Positions 17,669 to 26,969 of a stretch of DNA of 64,000 nt are shown here, piece after piece. The position numbers were made by a program, and so were the translations under genes. A model generated the notes under the pieces. That model saw only the letters and a list, made by a program, of their open reading frames with translations, was not told where the DNA came from and searched no databases. How positions within the stretch are numbered: position 1 is the stretch's first letter; every line of letters starts with the position of its first letter. Source of the stretch: Oligoflexus tunisiensis (GTDB lineage Bacteria; Bdellovibrionota_B; Oligoflexia; Oligoflexales; Oligoflexaceae); NCBI RefSeq assembly GCF_001748245.1, contig NZ_BDFO01000001.1, forward strand, positions 1,969,345 to 2,033,344. The letters run 5' to 3'.

Positions 17669-17843
17669 CTCCGTCGACTGCGGCTGTTTCATTTCCGTTG
17701 GTTCGACAGGCATGCTCGCCAGAAAAGAAGCTAGCGTTCGCCTGTCCTAATGTCAATCCGCGGAGGATGATGCGCACGAAAGCAGCGCCGGGGCAGGAAT
17801 GGGCTGATTCACTCATGCGGCATTCTGAGGGAAATTCTGATGT

Positions 17844-18626
17844 TCATAGATCGTCGAGATGATATTTCTTCAGAATTTTGCGATCGGCGTGCGCCTGCTT
17901 CATGGCTGCCAGACCCTGATCAAGCCAGGCGGCCAGATCAGTCGCGAGGGATTTTTTCCTGGTGGTGATACCGATGTAGAAATCGCCCGAGTTGAGCGGG
18001 AGCTTGACGTGCCCTGCCTCCTTGAACTCCGTGCCCAGTCCGAGCTGGCGCGCGATAAACCAAAACACCAGGCGATCGGAGGGGACGACGGTGACCCTTT
18101 GCGTGGCCAGCATTTTCATGTGTCGATGGTTGCCCTGGTCGCTGGTCAGGGTCACGATATTTTTTTTGTTGCTTGAATCGGCCAGATAGTGGCTCAGAGG
18201 AGGAATATAAGTATAACCCTGCATGATCGCAATGACTTGACCGTTGAGCGACTCCACACCCTTGTAGACCCAGGACGACGTTTTATGAACGAAATACGCC
18301 GCCTGAAGGGAGCCGATCGACTCCCTGGTTCTTGGGATTCCCATTTCAAGGGCCTCGGCATCCCTGAGGGGAAGGATGAGATCCACATAGCCTTTTTTGG
18401 CCATGGCTCGGATACGTTTCCAGCTTGCCACAACAGGCTGAATTTTTACGTCTTTGGACGCCAGAACCTGTTCCAGCATATCGACAGCAAAACCTTTGAG
18501 GTCAGGGCCGGTACAGGTATATGGGCAATAATCATCATAGCCGACCCGCAGAGTCAAAGTTTCAGCCATGGCAGGGCTGGCGCAAAGAATCCAGGCCCCA
18601 AGAAAAAATGAAATCCTTGGTTTCAC
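17844..18626 (-). CDS. Periplasmic solute-binding protein, family 3-like
   Basis: 260 residues with a cleavable signal peptide (SFFLGAWILCASPAMA). The fold pattern is that of the amino-acid/polar-compound binding family 3 (SBP_bac_3): an early RVGYDDYCPYTC strand, LKGFAVDMLEQVL, and a mid domain with GYVDLILPLRDAEAL. No ABC permease or ATPase gene is adjacent, so it may be an orphan binding protein or work with a transporter elsewhere. Same strand as the Mrp operon but separated by 175 bp. Confidence 0.75.
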   Translation of the reverse strand: MKPRISFFLGAWILCASPAMAETLTLRVGYDDYCPYTCTGPDLKGFAVDMLEQVLASKDVKIQPVVASWKRIRAMAKKGYVDLILPLRDAEALEMGIPRTRESIGSLQAAYFVHKTSSWVYKGVESLNGQVIAIMQGYTYIPPLSHYLADSSNKKNIVTLTSDQGNHRHMKMLATQRVTVVPSDRLVFWFIARQLGLGTEFKEAGHVKLPLNSGDFYIGITTRKKSLATDLAAWLDQGLAAMKQAHADRKILKKYHLDDL

Positions 18627-18736
18627 GGGAGCTCCTGCTGGATAACCAAATGGATGCGCCCAAATTATGACTTCACGGTCCCGGTCGTCAAGCGCAAATG
18701 CGGGCGGCTGCTGGCTTCAGGGCGGCAGGGAGCGGA

Positions 18737-19957
18737 TTACAGAGCGGGTTCACTTTCCTTGCGTTTCATGATCATGTAGAAGGTCAGGGATGAAATTCCA
18801 CAGATTCCGACGATGGTCGCCATCGTTGCTGCGGATGTTGCATGCAGATGCGAAACCATAAAGGCCGCAAGGGAAGCCGACAGCATTTGAATGGTGCCAA
18901 GCATCGCGGACGCACTGCCCGCGTTGCGACCCTGACTGGCCAATGCTCCGGCAGCCGCATTGGGAAACGTAGTACCCAGCGTCGCCACATAGATGAAGAG
19001 AGGCACGAGCACCGCCCAAAACCCGCCGCCGCTGATTCCACTTAGCATGAGCACCAGACCAGCCGCTGTCAGAACGTAAAGGGCCACGTGCAGAATCTTT
19101 TCATAACTGTACGTGCGGAGGAGACGCGCATTGAGCTGCGACATCGCAATGAGCCCAAGGGCATTGAAACCGAAAACCCAGCCGAAATTTTCGGGGGGAA
19201 TCCCGAAGTATTCGATAAAAACAAAGGGGGAACCTGTGATGTAGGCGAACATACCCGCCTGCGCAATACTCCCGGCCAGCGTGTAGCGCATGAACTCCCG
19301 ATCCCGCAGCAGCCTGCCGAAGGTCACAAGCGAACCTTTGATCTTGAACTCGGGATTCACGCCATGCGTTTCAGGCAGGAACGTGGCCACTGAGGCGATG
19401 ATGATTCCACTGAAAGCCGTGAGGAACCAGAAGATTGATCTCCATCCGAAATTCGCGGAGACGTATCCGCCCATCATGGGAGCCAGAATCGGAGCCACGC
19501 CCATGATCAGCATAAGCAGGGAAAAGATACGAGCGGACTCCTGATGCCCGAAACGATCGCGGACGATGGCGCGTGGTATCACCATCCCTCCGCAGGCTCC
19601 CAGAGCCTGAAGAAAGCGCAGGGCGATGACCGCTTCGATGCTCTGGGCCAGGGCACAGGCGATGGAGGCCAGGGCGTAAATTACGAGGCCAATCAGCAGG
19701 GGAATCTTGCGACCAAATCGGTCGGCGAGGGGGCCATAAAAGAGCTGGCCGAGAGAAAGACCGGCAAAATAAGATGCGAGCGAGGCTTCGACCGAGGGCA
19801 GAGGTGCCGCCAGCGAGCTGGCCATTTCAGGAAAAGCCGGCAGATACATATCAACAGATAAGGGCCCGATCGCGCTCAAACTCCCCAGGATCAGGACGAG
19901 GCGTCTCTGATCGGCATCCAGGGTGTGCGGCGCAGCGGCCGTGGAATGAACAGTCAA
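18737..19957 (-). CDS. Bcr/CflA-type MFS multidrug efflux transporter
   Basis: 406 residues and 12 predicted membrane helices. The N-terminal pattern VDMYLPAFPEMA and the loop GPLADRFGRKIPLLIGL are typical of the Bcr/CflA drug-resistance subfamily of the major facilitator superfamily; motif C-like glycine-rich segments follow. It exports small hydrophobic compounds by proton antiport. It is translationally coupled (ATGA overlap) to the MarR regulator immediately upstream, which suggests ligand-controlled expression. Confidence 0.88.
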   Translation of the reverse strand: MTVHSTAAAPHTLDADQRRLVLILGSLSAIGPLSVDMYLPAFPEMASSLAAPLPSVEASLASYFAGLSLGQLFYGPLADRFGRKIPLLIGLVIYALASIACALAQSIEAVIALRFLQALGACGGMVIPRAIVRDRFGHQESARIFSLLMLIMGVAPILAPMMGGYVSANFGWRSIFWFLTAFSGIIIASVATFLPETHGVNPEFKIKGSLVTFGRLLRDREFMRYTLAGSIAQAGMFAYITGSPFVFIEYFGIPPENFGWVFGFNALGLIAMSQLNARLLRTYSYEKILHVALYVLTAAGLVLMLSGISGGGFWAVLVPLFIYVATLGTTFPNAAAGALASQGRNAGSASAMLGTIQMLSASLAAFMVSHLHATSAATMATIVGICGISSLTFYMIMKRKESEPAL

Positions 19958-20400
19958 GGTTTGGAACTCCCGATTTGCGAGGAAAGTTTAAGGAGAAGCG
20001 CACGCAGCGCGTCCTTTTCAGTTTGGTCAAGACCGGACAAAAATTGATCTTCGACCGCGAGTTCTTTTTTTCTCAGGCTTTCATATTTCCTGCGGCCCTT
20101 GCCTGTCAGACGCAAAAGCCTGGCCCGGCGATCCTTTTCATCGGGCGTTCGTTCCACCAGCCCGCATGATTCCAGGCCGTCGATGAATTTCACCATCGAA
20201 GCCCGGTCGATGCCCAGCTCCTCGGCCAGTTGAATCTGGTTGAACGACGCGCCGCTTTTCAAAACCGTCAGGATAGCGAGCTGAGGCGGCACGATATGAT
20301 CCTCTTCCAGAACCTCAGCCAGCATGCAGCGAAAGTGCATACCGCTGCGGTAGAGGGCATATCCGAAAAGTTCCCGGAGGGCAGGGTGATAAGGGCGCAT
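19954..20400 (-). CDS. MarR-family transcriptional repressor
   Basis: 148 residues. Winged HTH of the MarR type: ILTVLKSGASFNQIQLAEEL, then GIDRASMVKFIDGLE as the recognition helix, and the wing VERTPDEKDRRARLLRLT, which is strongly diagnostic. It is the first gene of a two-gene operon with the MFS pump. A 23-bp palindrome just upstream (20414-20436) is the likely autoregulatory operator. Confidence 0.9.
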   Translation of the reverse strand: MRPYHPALRELFGYALYRSGMHFRCMLAEVLEEDHIVPPQLAILTVLKSGASFNQIQLAEELGIDRASMVKFIDGLESCGLVERTPDEKDRRARLLRLTGKGRRKYESLRKKELAVEDQFLSGLDQTEKDALRALLLKLSSQIGSSKP

Positions 20401-20413
20401 GGAATTCAGTCCA

Positions 20414-20436
20414 AATGATTCACGAGATCAATCATT
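20414..20436. promoter_or_regulatory. Candidate MarR operator
   Basis: Perfect 7-bp inverted repeat AATGATT / AATCATT separated by 9 bases, 13 bp upstream of the MarR start codon. Size and symmetry fit a MarR dimer site overlapping the promoter. Confidence 0.6.
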
Positions 20437-20630
20437 CGCTCAACAAACTATCCAAGCGGTCTGGATGTGTCAATCGCGCTTTTAAGGCATGGCGACGAGA
20501 CAAAAAGTTTGCACATGGAATCGTTTTCATCTGTCTCGTAACCCTTTAACATCCAAGTTTCCTGTCACGAAATTCTCATAAAGGACCACCCGTCTTTTGC
20601 CGATATATTGCATAGACTGGAGGGTGTCTT

Positions 20631-21314
20631 ATGAGGCGAAACCGGGCTTTCCTGCTTCTCGGACTGATGTCGTTGATTGGAATCTTAATATCCTGTTTAA
20701 AAACACAGCGAAACGAGACGTCAGCGGATGCCCTGTCGACGGTAGCCACGTCGGGTGGCAATGCCCTTCCAACTGGAGACGGGAATCTGCCGTCCGGTAA
20801 TGATCCCCTCGCAGCCCTGCATGCGGGCCAGAAATCCTGCGTTGCCTGTCATGAAAAAAATCGTCCGGCTCCACCTCATGTGGCAAAAGAAGACTGCGTT
20901 GCCTGTCACAGCTATCCATCCTTTAAAAATGTGCAAGCGTTCAGTCATATTCCCAAGCCACCAACCTGTGAAACATGCCACGCACGCCCCGCGACGGCTG
21001 GGCTTCGATCTTATCCGAATCAAGGGCCTCCCGCCCGCTTTGATCCTAACAATAAGAATGCACCGGGCAGCGGCCACTATGTGGGAAAAGACTGTGGGAC
21101 CTGTCATGCAACTCCGGATGAAGTCGCTGCAACCTTTGTCTTTTCCCATAGCGCACCGAAAGCCGAGTTTTGCCTGCCTTGTCACTTCAATGAGGGGCGC
21201 GAGGAGCATGATGGTGACGATGATGTTATGCTGAGGGATTTCGGGAACTGCTTCAGTTGCCATCAGAATTTTGATCGCAACGACACCCGGAATTTTGAGG
21301 CGAATGATGATTAG
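20631..21314 (+). CDS. Hexaheme c-type cytochrome lipoprotein
   Basis: 227 residues, start supported by GGAGGG 7 bases upstream. Lipoprotein signal (LMSLIGILISC). Six CxxCH heme-binding motifs are visible: CVACH twice, CETCH, CGTCH, CLPCH and CFSCH, with additional histidines for axial ligation. It is thus a periplasmic or outer-membrane-anchored multiheme electron carrier. The low-complexity linker after the lipid anchor (residues about 25-60) would hold the heme domain off the membrane. No oxidase or reductase partner gene is adjacent. The gene is convergent with the copper-storage gene. Confidence 0.85.
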   Translation: MRRNRAFLLLGLMSLIGILISCLKTQRNETSADALSTVATSGGNALPTGDGNLPSGNDPLAALHAGQKSCVACHEKNRPAPPHVAKEDCVACHSYPSFKNVQAFSHIPKPPTCETCHARPATAGLRSYPNQGPPARFDPNNKNAPGSGHYVGKDCGTCHATPDEVAATFVFSHSAPKAEFCLPCHFNEGREEHDGDDDVMLRDFGNCFSCHQNFDRNDTRNFEANDD

Positions 21315-21392
21315 AACCGAGTGCCTGTGCGATGGACTTCACCGCGGCCCGACGTTCATCCAAGCCGCGTTTCGAAGTCAATCGCGGTTATA

Positions 21393-21830
21393 TCAGGCTG
21401 CCAGGCATGCCTTCTCGCAGTCCTTGCACGCTTCCATACAGGCCTTGCATGATTCCATATGACCAGCATGTTTTTCACAGATTTTTGCGCAGTCACTGCA
21501 AATTTTCGCGGTGACCTTGGCAAATTCCTTTGTATATGCGGAATCATAGCGGGCCAGTTTTTCCAGACTTTCGCAGGCTGCCACCAGCTCCAAAACACTG
21601 TTCAGGCAATCGGCCATCATTTTGTTGCCCTGGGCCAATTCCTTTTGGCAATGGTTGATACAGGTCAGTCCTGTTGTAACGCATTTGTTACTGGCGTCGG
21701 CGAGCTTTGCGAATTTGGCCTCGGCAGCCTGGGCTTTGCCGGCGGCCTGCGTGCTGGAAGCCATCGACAGTCCGATAGCCAGTGTTCCAACCGAACTGGC
21801 GGCCTGCATGATCATGTCACGACGATTCAT
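21393..21830 (-). CDS. csp1: Tat-exported copper-storage four-helix-bundle protein (Csp1-like)
   Basis: 145 residues from the ATG at 21830. The N-terminus has a twin-arginine signal (NRRDMIMQAASSVGTLAIG) ending near STQAAG. The mature part is helical with 13 cysteines spaced along the helices, including CSDCAKIC and CKACMEACKDCEKAC. This matches the four-helix-bundle Cys-rich family (DUF326) and the exported Csp1 type, which also has a Tat signal and 13 Cys and stores Cu(I) inside the bundle. It would bind many copper ions in the periplasm. A 12-bp palindrome lies 33 bp upstream. Confidence 0.88.
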   Translation of the reverse strand: MNRRDMIMQAASSVGTLAIGLSMASSTQAAGKAQAAEAKFAKLADASNKCVTTGLTCINHCQKELAQGNKMMADCLNSVLELVAACESLEKLARYDSAYTKEFAKVTAKICSDCAKICEKHAGHMESCKACMEACKDCEKACLAA

Positions 21831-21862
21831 ATCTGCTCCTGTGATGTCCAAAGGTATTGAGT

Positions 21863-21874
21863 CTAAGATCTTAG
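21863..21874. promoter_or_regulatory. Palindrome upstream of csp1
   Basis: Perfect 12-bp palindrome CTAAGATCTTAG, 33 bp before the csp1 start. It could be an operator; it does not match the CueR or CsoR consensus that I know. Confidence 0.35.
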
Positions 21875-21878
21875 CAAA

Positions 21879-21911
21879 CGGAGACGCACCCGACAATCTC
21901 TGTCGTCTCCG
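21879..21911. repeat. Inverted repeat in divergent region
   Basis: Arms CGGAGACG (21879-21886) and CGTCTCCG (21904-21911) enclose a second, overlapping CGACA/TGTCG pair. It lies between the divergent csp1 and MDR genes and could be a hairpin or a protein-binding site. Confidence 0.4.
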
Positions 21912-22013
21912 CCCGGATTTTCAACGATAGGTTGACAAACTTTCGCGGCATGGCCGATTATCAGGCCCGGCCGAAGTATCGAGTTCACAGGGCCCTTTAG
22001 AAAGGCTAAAGAC

Positions 22014-23030
22014 TTGCGTCATATCATTGTGAGAAAAACGGGCGGACCATCCTGTCTTTTATTGGAAAGCGCTCCGGATCCCGAACCATCGGAAGGATGT
22101 GTGCGTATCGCGGTGCAAACCATAGGAATCAACTTCGCCGATATTCTGGTGCGGCAGGGTTTGTATAACGATGTGCCGGGATATCCCATTGTTCCCGGCT
22201 ACGAAATTGCTGGGGTCGTGGACCAGGTTGGGGAGAATGTCGACAGCGACTGGCTCGGCCAGAACGTTTTTGGACTGACATTTTTTGGAGGCTACGCTGA
22301 GAAGGTTTGTCTTCCGGTGGAACATATTTTCCAAAAGCCAAATGAGATTTCCTTTGAAGTCGCCTGCGGTCTGCCCACGACCTATGCCACAGCCTGGCAG
22401 CTCCTGGTGGTTATGGGGGCGCTTAAACCACAGGAAAGGGTTCTGATCCACAACGCGGGTGGTGGCGTGGGACTCGCTGCGGTGGATCTGGCTCGTAATA
22501 TTGGAGCCACCATCTATGGCACGGCAAGTCAAAGAAAGCACGAGCAACTGCAGGCGCGCGGCCTGTCGCATCCGATCGACTACAATACCCAGGACTGGGA
22601 GCAAACATTTGCGACCATGACGGGAGGCCGCGGGGCGCACCTGATTCTTGATCCTTTGGGAGGGAGGAGCTTTCGGAAAAGCTATCGTGCGCTGGCGCCA
22701 ACCGGCAGACTCGGGATGTTCGGGATTTCCGAGGCTTCGCATTCCGGTTTTTGGGGCAGGGTGAAGCTCCTGGGTACTGCGCTTTCCATGCCCTTCTTTC
22801 ACCCGGTTTCCCTCATGAACGGAAACAAGGCTGTGTTTGGGGTCAACCTTGCACGTCTGGCCGCTGATCCTCCCATGATGAGAAGCTGGATTGATGCGAT
22901 TTTGGATCTCACGAAACAGGGAAAATTGCATCCTGAGGTGGATCGGGCCTTTTCCTTCGAGAAAGCTCATGAAGCTCATGAATACATCGAGACCCGAAGG
23001 AATTTTGGGAAAGTCGTGTTGAAAATATAG
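22014..23030 (+). CDS. Zinc-independent MDR oxidoreductase (quinone oxidoreductase-like)
   Basis: 338 residues, TTG start (22014) with AAAGG upstream; no suitable ATG exists before the conserved N-terminus. Medium-chain dehydrogenase/reductase fold: GroES-like domain with GINFADILVRQGLY and PIVPGYEIAGVV, then a Rossmann domain with the nucleotide motif AGGGVGLAAVDLA. Zinc-ligand residues of classical alcohol dehydrogenases are missing, so it belongs to the quinone oxidoreductase/VAT1-like branch. It probably reduces quinones or enones with NADPH. It is monocistronic, divergent from csp1. Confidence 0.85.
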   Translation: MRHIIVRKTGGPSCLLLESAPDPEPSEGCVRIAVQTIGINFADILVRQGLYNDVPGYPIVPGYEIAGVVDQVGENVDSDWLGQNVFGLTFFGGYAEKVCLPVEHIFQKPNEISFEVACGLPTTYATAWQLLVVMGALKPQERVLIHNAGGGVGLAAVDLARNIGATIYGTASQRKHEQLQARGLSHPIDYNTQDWEQTFATMTGGRGAHLILDPLGGRSFRKSYRALAPTGRLGMFGISEASHSGFWGRVKLLGTALSMPFFHPVSLMNGNKAVFGVNLARLAADPPMMRSWIDAILDLTKQGKLHPEVDRAFSFEKAHEAHEYIETRRNFGKVVLKI

Positions 23031-23274
23031 GCTGTCCAGGCCGCGTGTTTGCATGATTTCCAGCAAGAGCCAAGGAAACTCAGTAGAAAAACCCGGAGAG
23101 ATTCCAGGCGGGAATGAGGTACGCTACACCCAGGCTCGCAAACCTGGCTCGAGCAGTCATGGCCGCTCGATCTCAGTCGCCGTGCTGCCGGCTTGGGTTT
23201 GACAAACAATCCGGTGCCCGTGGATCAGCGGATCATCGATGAGACAGGGGCACTCCCTTCGTGAGGATGACCTT

Positions 23275-23691
23275 ATGAGTTACGTGGATGGATTTGTGAT
23301 TCCGGTTCCGAACGATAAGAAGGAAGCCTATCGCACCATGTGCACCGAGGCGGCGAAGGTTTTCATGGAATGTGGAGCGCTGAGCGTAACGGAATGCTGG
23401 GGCGATGATGTGCCGGACGGCAAGATCACGGATTTGAAGACGGCTGTCAAGGCTCGTCCCGATGAGTCGGTGGTCTTCTCGTGGATAGTGTGGCCTTCGA
23501 AGGAAGCCCGTGATGCCGGCAACCGTAAGGTGATGGAGGATCCCCGGATGCAGCCAGGGCCTGATATGCCCTTCGATGGGAAACGCATGATCATGGGCGG
23601 CTTTGAAGTTCTGCTGGATACCAGCAAGGACGCATCGTTTGGCCTTATGCCTGAAATAAGCGCTGGTCAATCCATGAGGCCTATACTCTAA
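23275..23691 (+). CDS. DUF1428 (YbaA-like) family protein
   Basis: 138 residues. The start at 23275 is set by GAGGA about 8 bases upstream and by the conserved opening MSYVDGFVIPVP. Other family features: KAARVF-like TEAAKVFMECGAL, DDVPDGKITD, FSWIVWPSKEARD and the final FDGKRMIMGGFE. It is a small cytoplasmic dimeric alpha/beta-barrel-type protein of unknown biochemical role. Confidence 0.88.
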   Translation: MSYVDGFVIPVPNDKKEAYRTMCTEAAKVFMECGALSVTECWGDDVPDGKITDLKTAVKARPDESVVFSWIVWPSKEARDAGNRKVMEDPRMQPGPDMPFDGKRMIMGGFEVLLDTSKDASFGLMPEISAGQSMRPIL

Positions 23692-23702
23692 CGTAAACCC
23701 AG

Positions 23703-23730
23703 GGTCAGGCCGTGGTTCTTCCGCCTGACC
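23703..23730. terminator. Bidirectional terminator
   Basis: Perfect GGTCAGGC / GCCTGACC stem with a 12-base loop in the 44-bp gap between two convergent stops (23691 and 23736). Confidence 0.6.
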
Positions 23731-23735
23731 TCAGG

Positions 23736-26700
23736 CTATGATCCTGTTGTCTGATTCAAAAGAATGGAAACCTGGTTTGTCGTCCCATGGCTCACGACGG
23801 CATCCAGGCGACTATCGCCATTCACATCCACCAGAATGACTTTGCTCGGTCCCGTGCCCGTTCCGATGGAAAAGGTTTCGGCTGTTGCAAAGGTTCCATC
23901 GCCATGGCCGCGATAAAAACTCAAGGTATTGGGGCTTCCGTCCGCAATGGCGACAACGTCGGAGACGCTGTCGCCGTCGACGTCCCCGGAGGCAACCGCT
24001 GCGATACCCTCAGCCGCATCGAAGCTTGAAACAGTGAAACTGGCTGCGGTTGCGCTGGTCGTGGTTGTATTGAGGAAAACGGCCACCTTATCCTGTCCGG
24101 ATGTCGGGCATGTCGCCACGATATCAACCTTGCCGTCGCCATTCAGATCGCTCAGGCTCAGGTTGCTGTTGTTGGTACAACCCAAAGCGGTGTTGGTATT
24201 GATCCTGTTCGCCGTTTGAAAGGCCGGTGTGGCTGTTACTGTTGTATTGTTGAGCAGGACACTCATGATGCCACCAAATCCACCGCCACCGGCGACGTCC
24301 GGCTTGCTGTCATGATTGAAGTCCCCGACTGCAATCATCCAGGGATGAGTGTTCCCGTTATAGACAGTGCTGTCAGGATTAAAAATAAAGGCTGTTCCAA
24401 ATTTGACAAAAGTTCCAGGCGACCCGCTTTGATTCATATAGAAAATGAGCGTGTTCCCGTTGGCTTCGCCGATCGCAATATCATTCATGCCATTCGCATC
24501 GACGTCCGTAATCACGACGCCTCGGGGGCCCGATATGCCTGCGTTATGCCCTGTGGGTATATTATTTGCAAAGGTCAGAGTGGAGGCATGCGCCGAGGTT
24601 GTGTTGGTCAAGTAGCTGAGGTAGTTGTTGCCCCATGCGCCCCAGGCAACATCAGGAGTGTTGTCGCCATTGAGATCACCCACATCGATCATGGCCGCGT
24701 TAATATTGGTGACAGTACCATCGGAATTGGGTGAGCAGGAGACATCCTGCTTCGCTCCAAACGTGCCGTCTCCATTCCCAAGAAGATGGCTCACGCCCTG
24801 TCCCGTATGGAGCGCGACCGCAAGGTCGACTTTGCCGTCTCCATTGAGGTCCCCGGCCGCGATGCCTTCGGGATTGGTTCCTGTGGAGAATCCCACAGGA
24901 CTCGCAAATGTTGCGATGTTTACCGTGTAGACAGCTGAGGCCACAGCTGAGTTGGCCCAACCCGTTTTATAGGCAATCGCTTTGATGGTTTTGGTCGCTG
25001 AAATCGGAATAGCGGCCGTATAGATGGTGCCGCTGCTCGATGTGGGAGTGGAACCGTCGAGCGTATACCGAATGGTGGCGCCTGTGAGTGTGGTGCTCAA
25101 GGTCACGGAAAATGCGGCTGTATAGGTTCCCGAAGCAACGGAAATGGTCGGTGTGGCTACCGCTTGCGCTGTTCCCGCATTGGATTGAATCGTTCCCTGA
25201 ACCTCGTCACTCTCAAGCCTTGTATTGACGCTGGATTGTGCATTCGCCACGATTTCAGAATTGGCTCCCCCTTTCTCAAGACCGGATGAAACACTTTGCG
25301 CAATGCTGTTTGTGAAGACCGAGACCGCGTCACCCGTTACGATGCCCGCCGTCTGGAGACTCTCCAGTCCCTTGACAGCACCGTCGCTGGCCTTCAGTGC
25401 GGCTTCGGTGCCTTTTTCAGCGTCGAGCGTTCCTGATTGGATGAGCGAACCCGCACCTGACAGGGCGCCCTCGATAAGCCCGGCTGCGATTTCAGTTGCG
25501 ATGCTGGCGTTGGTAATTCCTGCTTTTGAAATTTCCGAAACGCCGGTTTCCACGATAACAGAAACGGCATCCCCGATCTGATCCGCTTGAAATCCGCCGC
25601 GCGTCAGAGCCATGACGGCCTTGTTGGCGACGGCTGTCATGGCCCCTGCGAGCGAAGCATTGCCATTGGTCGCCAGGGACTGAGCCCCGCTCATGGATGA
25701 TTGGATGACAACCGCAAGGGCGCTCTTTTTCATTTCCGGTGTGCGGATGCCAACGGTTCCCAGAGCGCTGACCGCTGCCCCGGCGATGAAGCCCATCGCA
25801 CCCACCGATTGCGTGGCATCGGCTTCACTTTTCTTTAAACCGGAGGTGGCTCCCGAAATAATCAATTCAATCGCACCGCCTTGCATGATCGTGTCAGCGG
25901 ACAGACCGGCTGCGCCAAGCCCCTGAATGGCTGAACCTGCGACTTCTCCGGTCAAGGTTCCGAGCGAGGCGGGGTCAAATCCAGGACCGCTCAAGGCCGC
26001 CACGGCACCTTCCGTAAGTTTCTGGGCCCCCTGGCTTATGGCTGTTGTTTCAATCCCGGCCCTGGGCAGTGCACCCACCGCGGACCGGGTCACGGCCGCG
26101 ACCGACACCTGGGAATTTTCTCCCGCCAGATCCACTGCCGGCAGCGAGGCGACCGCGGTATTGGTCATCGCCCCCATGAGTTGCAGCGTTTCATCTGTCG
26201 TCAAATCACTGGTGCGGCCCTGAAGCGATGCGGATGTGCCGGACATGATGCGTTGGGCCATCGCCACTTTCATTCGAGGGGCACGCAACGAGGCACGCGA
26301 ATCGGTGAGTCTGAGAAGTGCTCCCCGTATGATCGGTGAGGCGACAACCTGCACGGCCGAGAAGTCGGCCAGCGGATCGTCGAGACTCAGAAAGGATTTG
26401 CGCACGAGAGGAAAGGAAAACCTGGAGCGTGCGAAAAGCCCATTCTCCACTGTGATGATGAGGCTGCCGACCGTTGCGGCCATCTCCTCGCTGGCTCCAT
26501 CAGCGATAACTTCCGCCAACTCGCCGTTGTACACCGTGGTGATCTCATCGCAGAGATCATCAATCATGGCATTCCCTACGGCCAGAGCACCGGCTCGCGC
26601 AGCATCGTCATCCGTGGGAGCTTCCTCGATAAGCTGAAGACGGTCGTCGCGCGACGAAGGAGACGAACACGTGCGGTCCTGACCTTTGGTTGATGTCGAC

Positions 26701-26777
26701 GCGTGCTTATTGCATCCTGCGGAAAAGACGGAAGCCAGAGTCAATGCCGCGAGAGTGAAATGGATCAGGAGCGACAT
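23736..26777 (-). CDS. Large FG-GAP/VCBS-repeat lipoprotein with chitobiase C-terminal-like domain
   Basis: 1013 residues. Lipoprotein signal (ALTLASVFSAGC). Residues about 180-530 form a degenerate Ala/Gly-rich helical repeat (units such as AVGALPRAGIETT, AIQGLGAAGLSADT, AVSALGTVGIRTPE, AVMALTRGGFQADQ). Residues about 540-615 match a CHB_HEX_C_1-type module (TIRYTLDGSTPT, TIKAIAYKTGW). From about 625 to the end lie FG-GAP repeats of an integrin-like beta-propeller with calcium-binding DLNGDGKVDL and DVDGDSVSDV loops. It is exposed at the cell surface, probably for adhesion or polymer binding. The helical repeat is not a family I can name. Confidence 0.8.
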   Translation of the reverse strand: MSLLIHFTLAALTLASVFSAGCNKHASTSTKGQDRTCSSPSSRDDRLQLIEEAPTDDDAARAGALAVGNAMIDDLCDEITTVYNGELAEVIADGASEEMAATVGSLIITVENGLFARSRFSFPLVRKSFLSLDDPLADFSAVQVVASPIIRGALLRLTDSRASLRAPRMKVAMAQRIMSGTSASLQGRTSDLTTDETLQLMGAMTNTAVASLPAVDLAGENSQVSVAAVTRSAVGALPRAGIETTAISQGAQKLTEGAVAALSGPGFDPASLGTLTGEVAGSAIQGLGAAGLSADTIMQGGAIELIISGATSGLKKSEADATQSVGAMGFIAGAAVSALGTVGIRTPEMKKSALAVVIQSSMSGAQSLATNGNASLAGAMTAVANKAVMALTRGGFQADQIGDAVSVIVETGVSEISKAGITNASIATEIAAGLIEGALSGAGSLIQSGTLDAEKGTEAALKASDGAVKGLESLQTAGIVTGDAVSVFTNSIAQSVSSGLEKGGANSEIVANAQSSVNTRLESDEVQGTIQSNAGTAQAVATPTISVASGTYTAAFSVTLSTTLTGATIRYTLDGSTPTSSSGTIYTAAIPISATKTIKAIAYKTGWANSAVASAVYTVNIATFASPVGFSTGTNPEGIAAGDLNGDGKVDLAVALHTGQGVSHLLGNGDGTFGAKQDVSCSPNSDGTVTNINAAMIDVGDLNGDNTPDVAWGAWGNNYLSYLTNTTSAHASTLTFANNIPTGHNAGISGPRGVVITDVDANGMNDIAIGEANGNTLIFYMNQSGSPGTFVKFGTAFIFNPDSTVYNGNTHPWMIAVGDFNHDSKPDVAGGGGFGGIMSVLLNNTTVTATPAFQTANRINTNTALGCTNNSNLSLSDLNGDGKVDIVATCPTSGQDKVAVFLNTTTTSATAASFTVSSFDAAEGIAAVASGDVDGDSVSDVVAIADGSPNTLSFYRGHGDGTFATAETFSIGTGTGPSKVILVDVNGDSRLDAVVSHGTTNQVSILLNQTTGS

Positions 26778-26969
26778 AGTGAGAACCTCAGCAAGCGTTA
26801 TAGGCCTGTTTCGGAACCCGCAAGCAGTTCTTTAAGCTTATTTTGATTGATATTCGTGGGCAGGAGCTGGGTAAATAACCGGTTCCGGGTGCTGGGCGAG
26901 GTGGGCCTGCCGATGGAACGGGAATGCAGCTGTCCCACCGATAGACCCACGTGCTTGAGAGTACTGACC

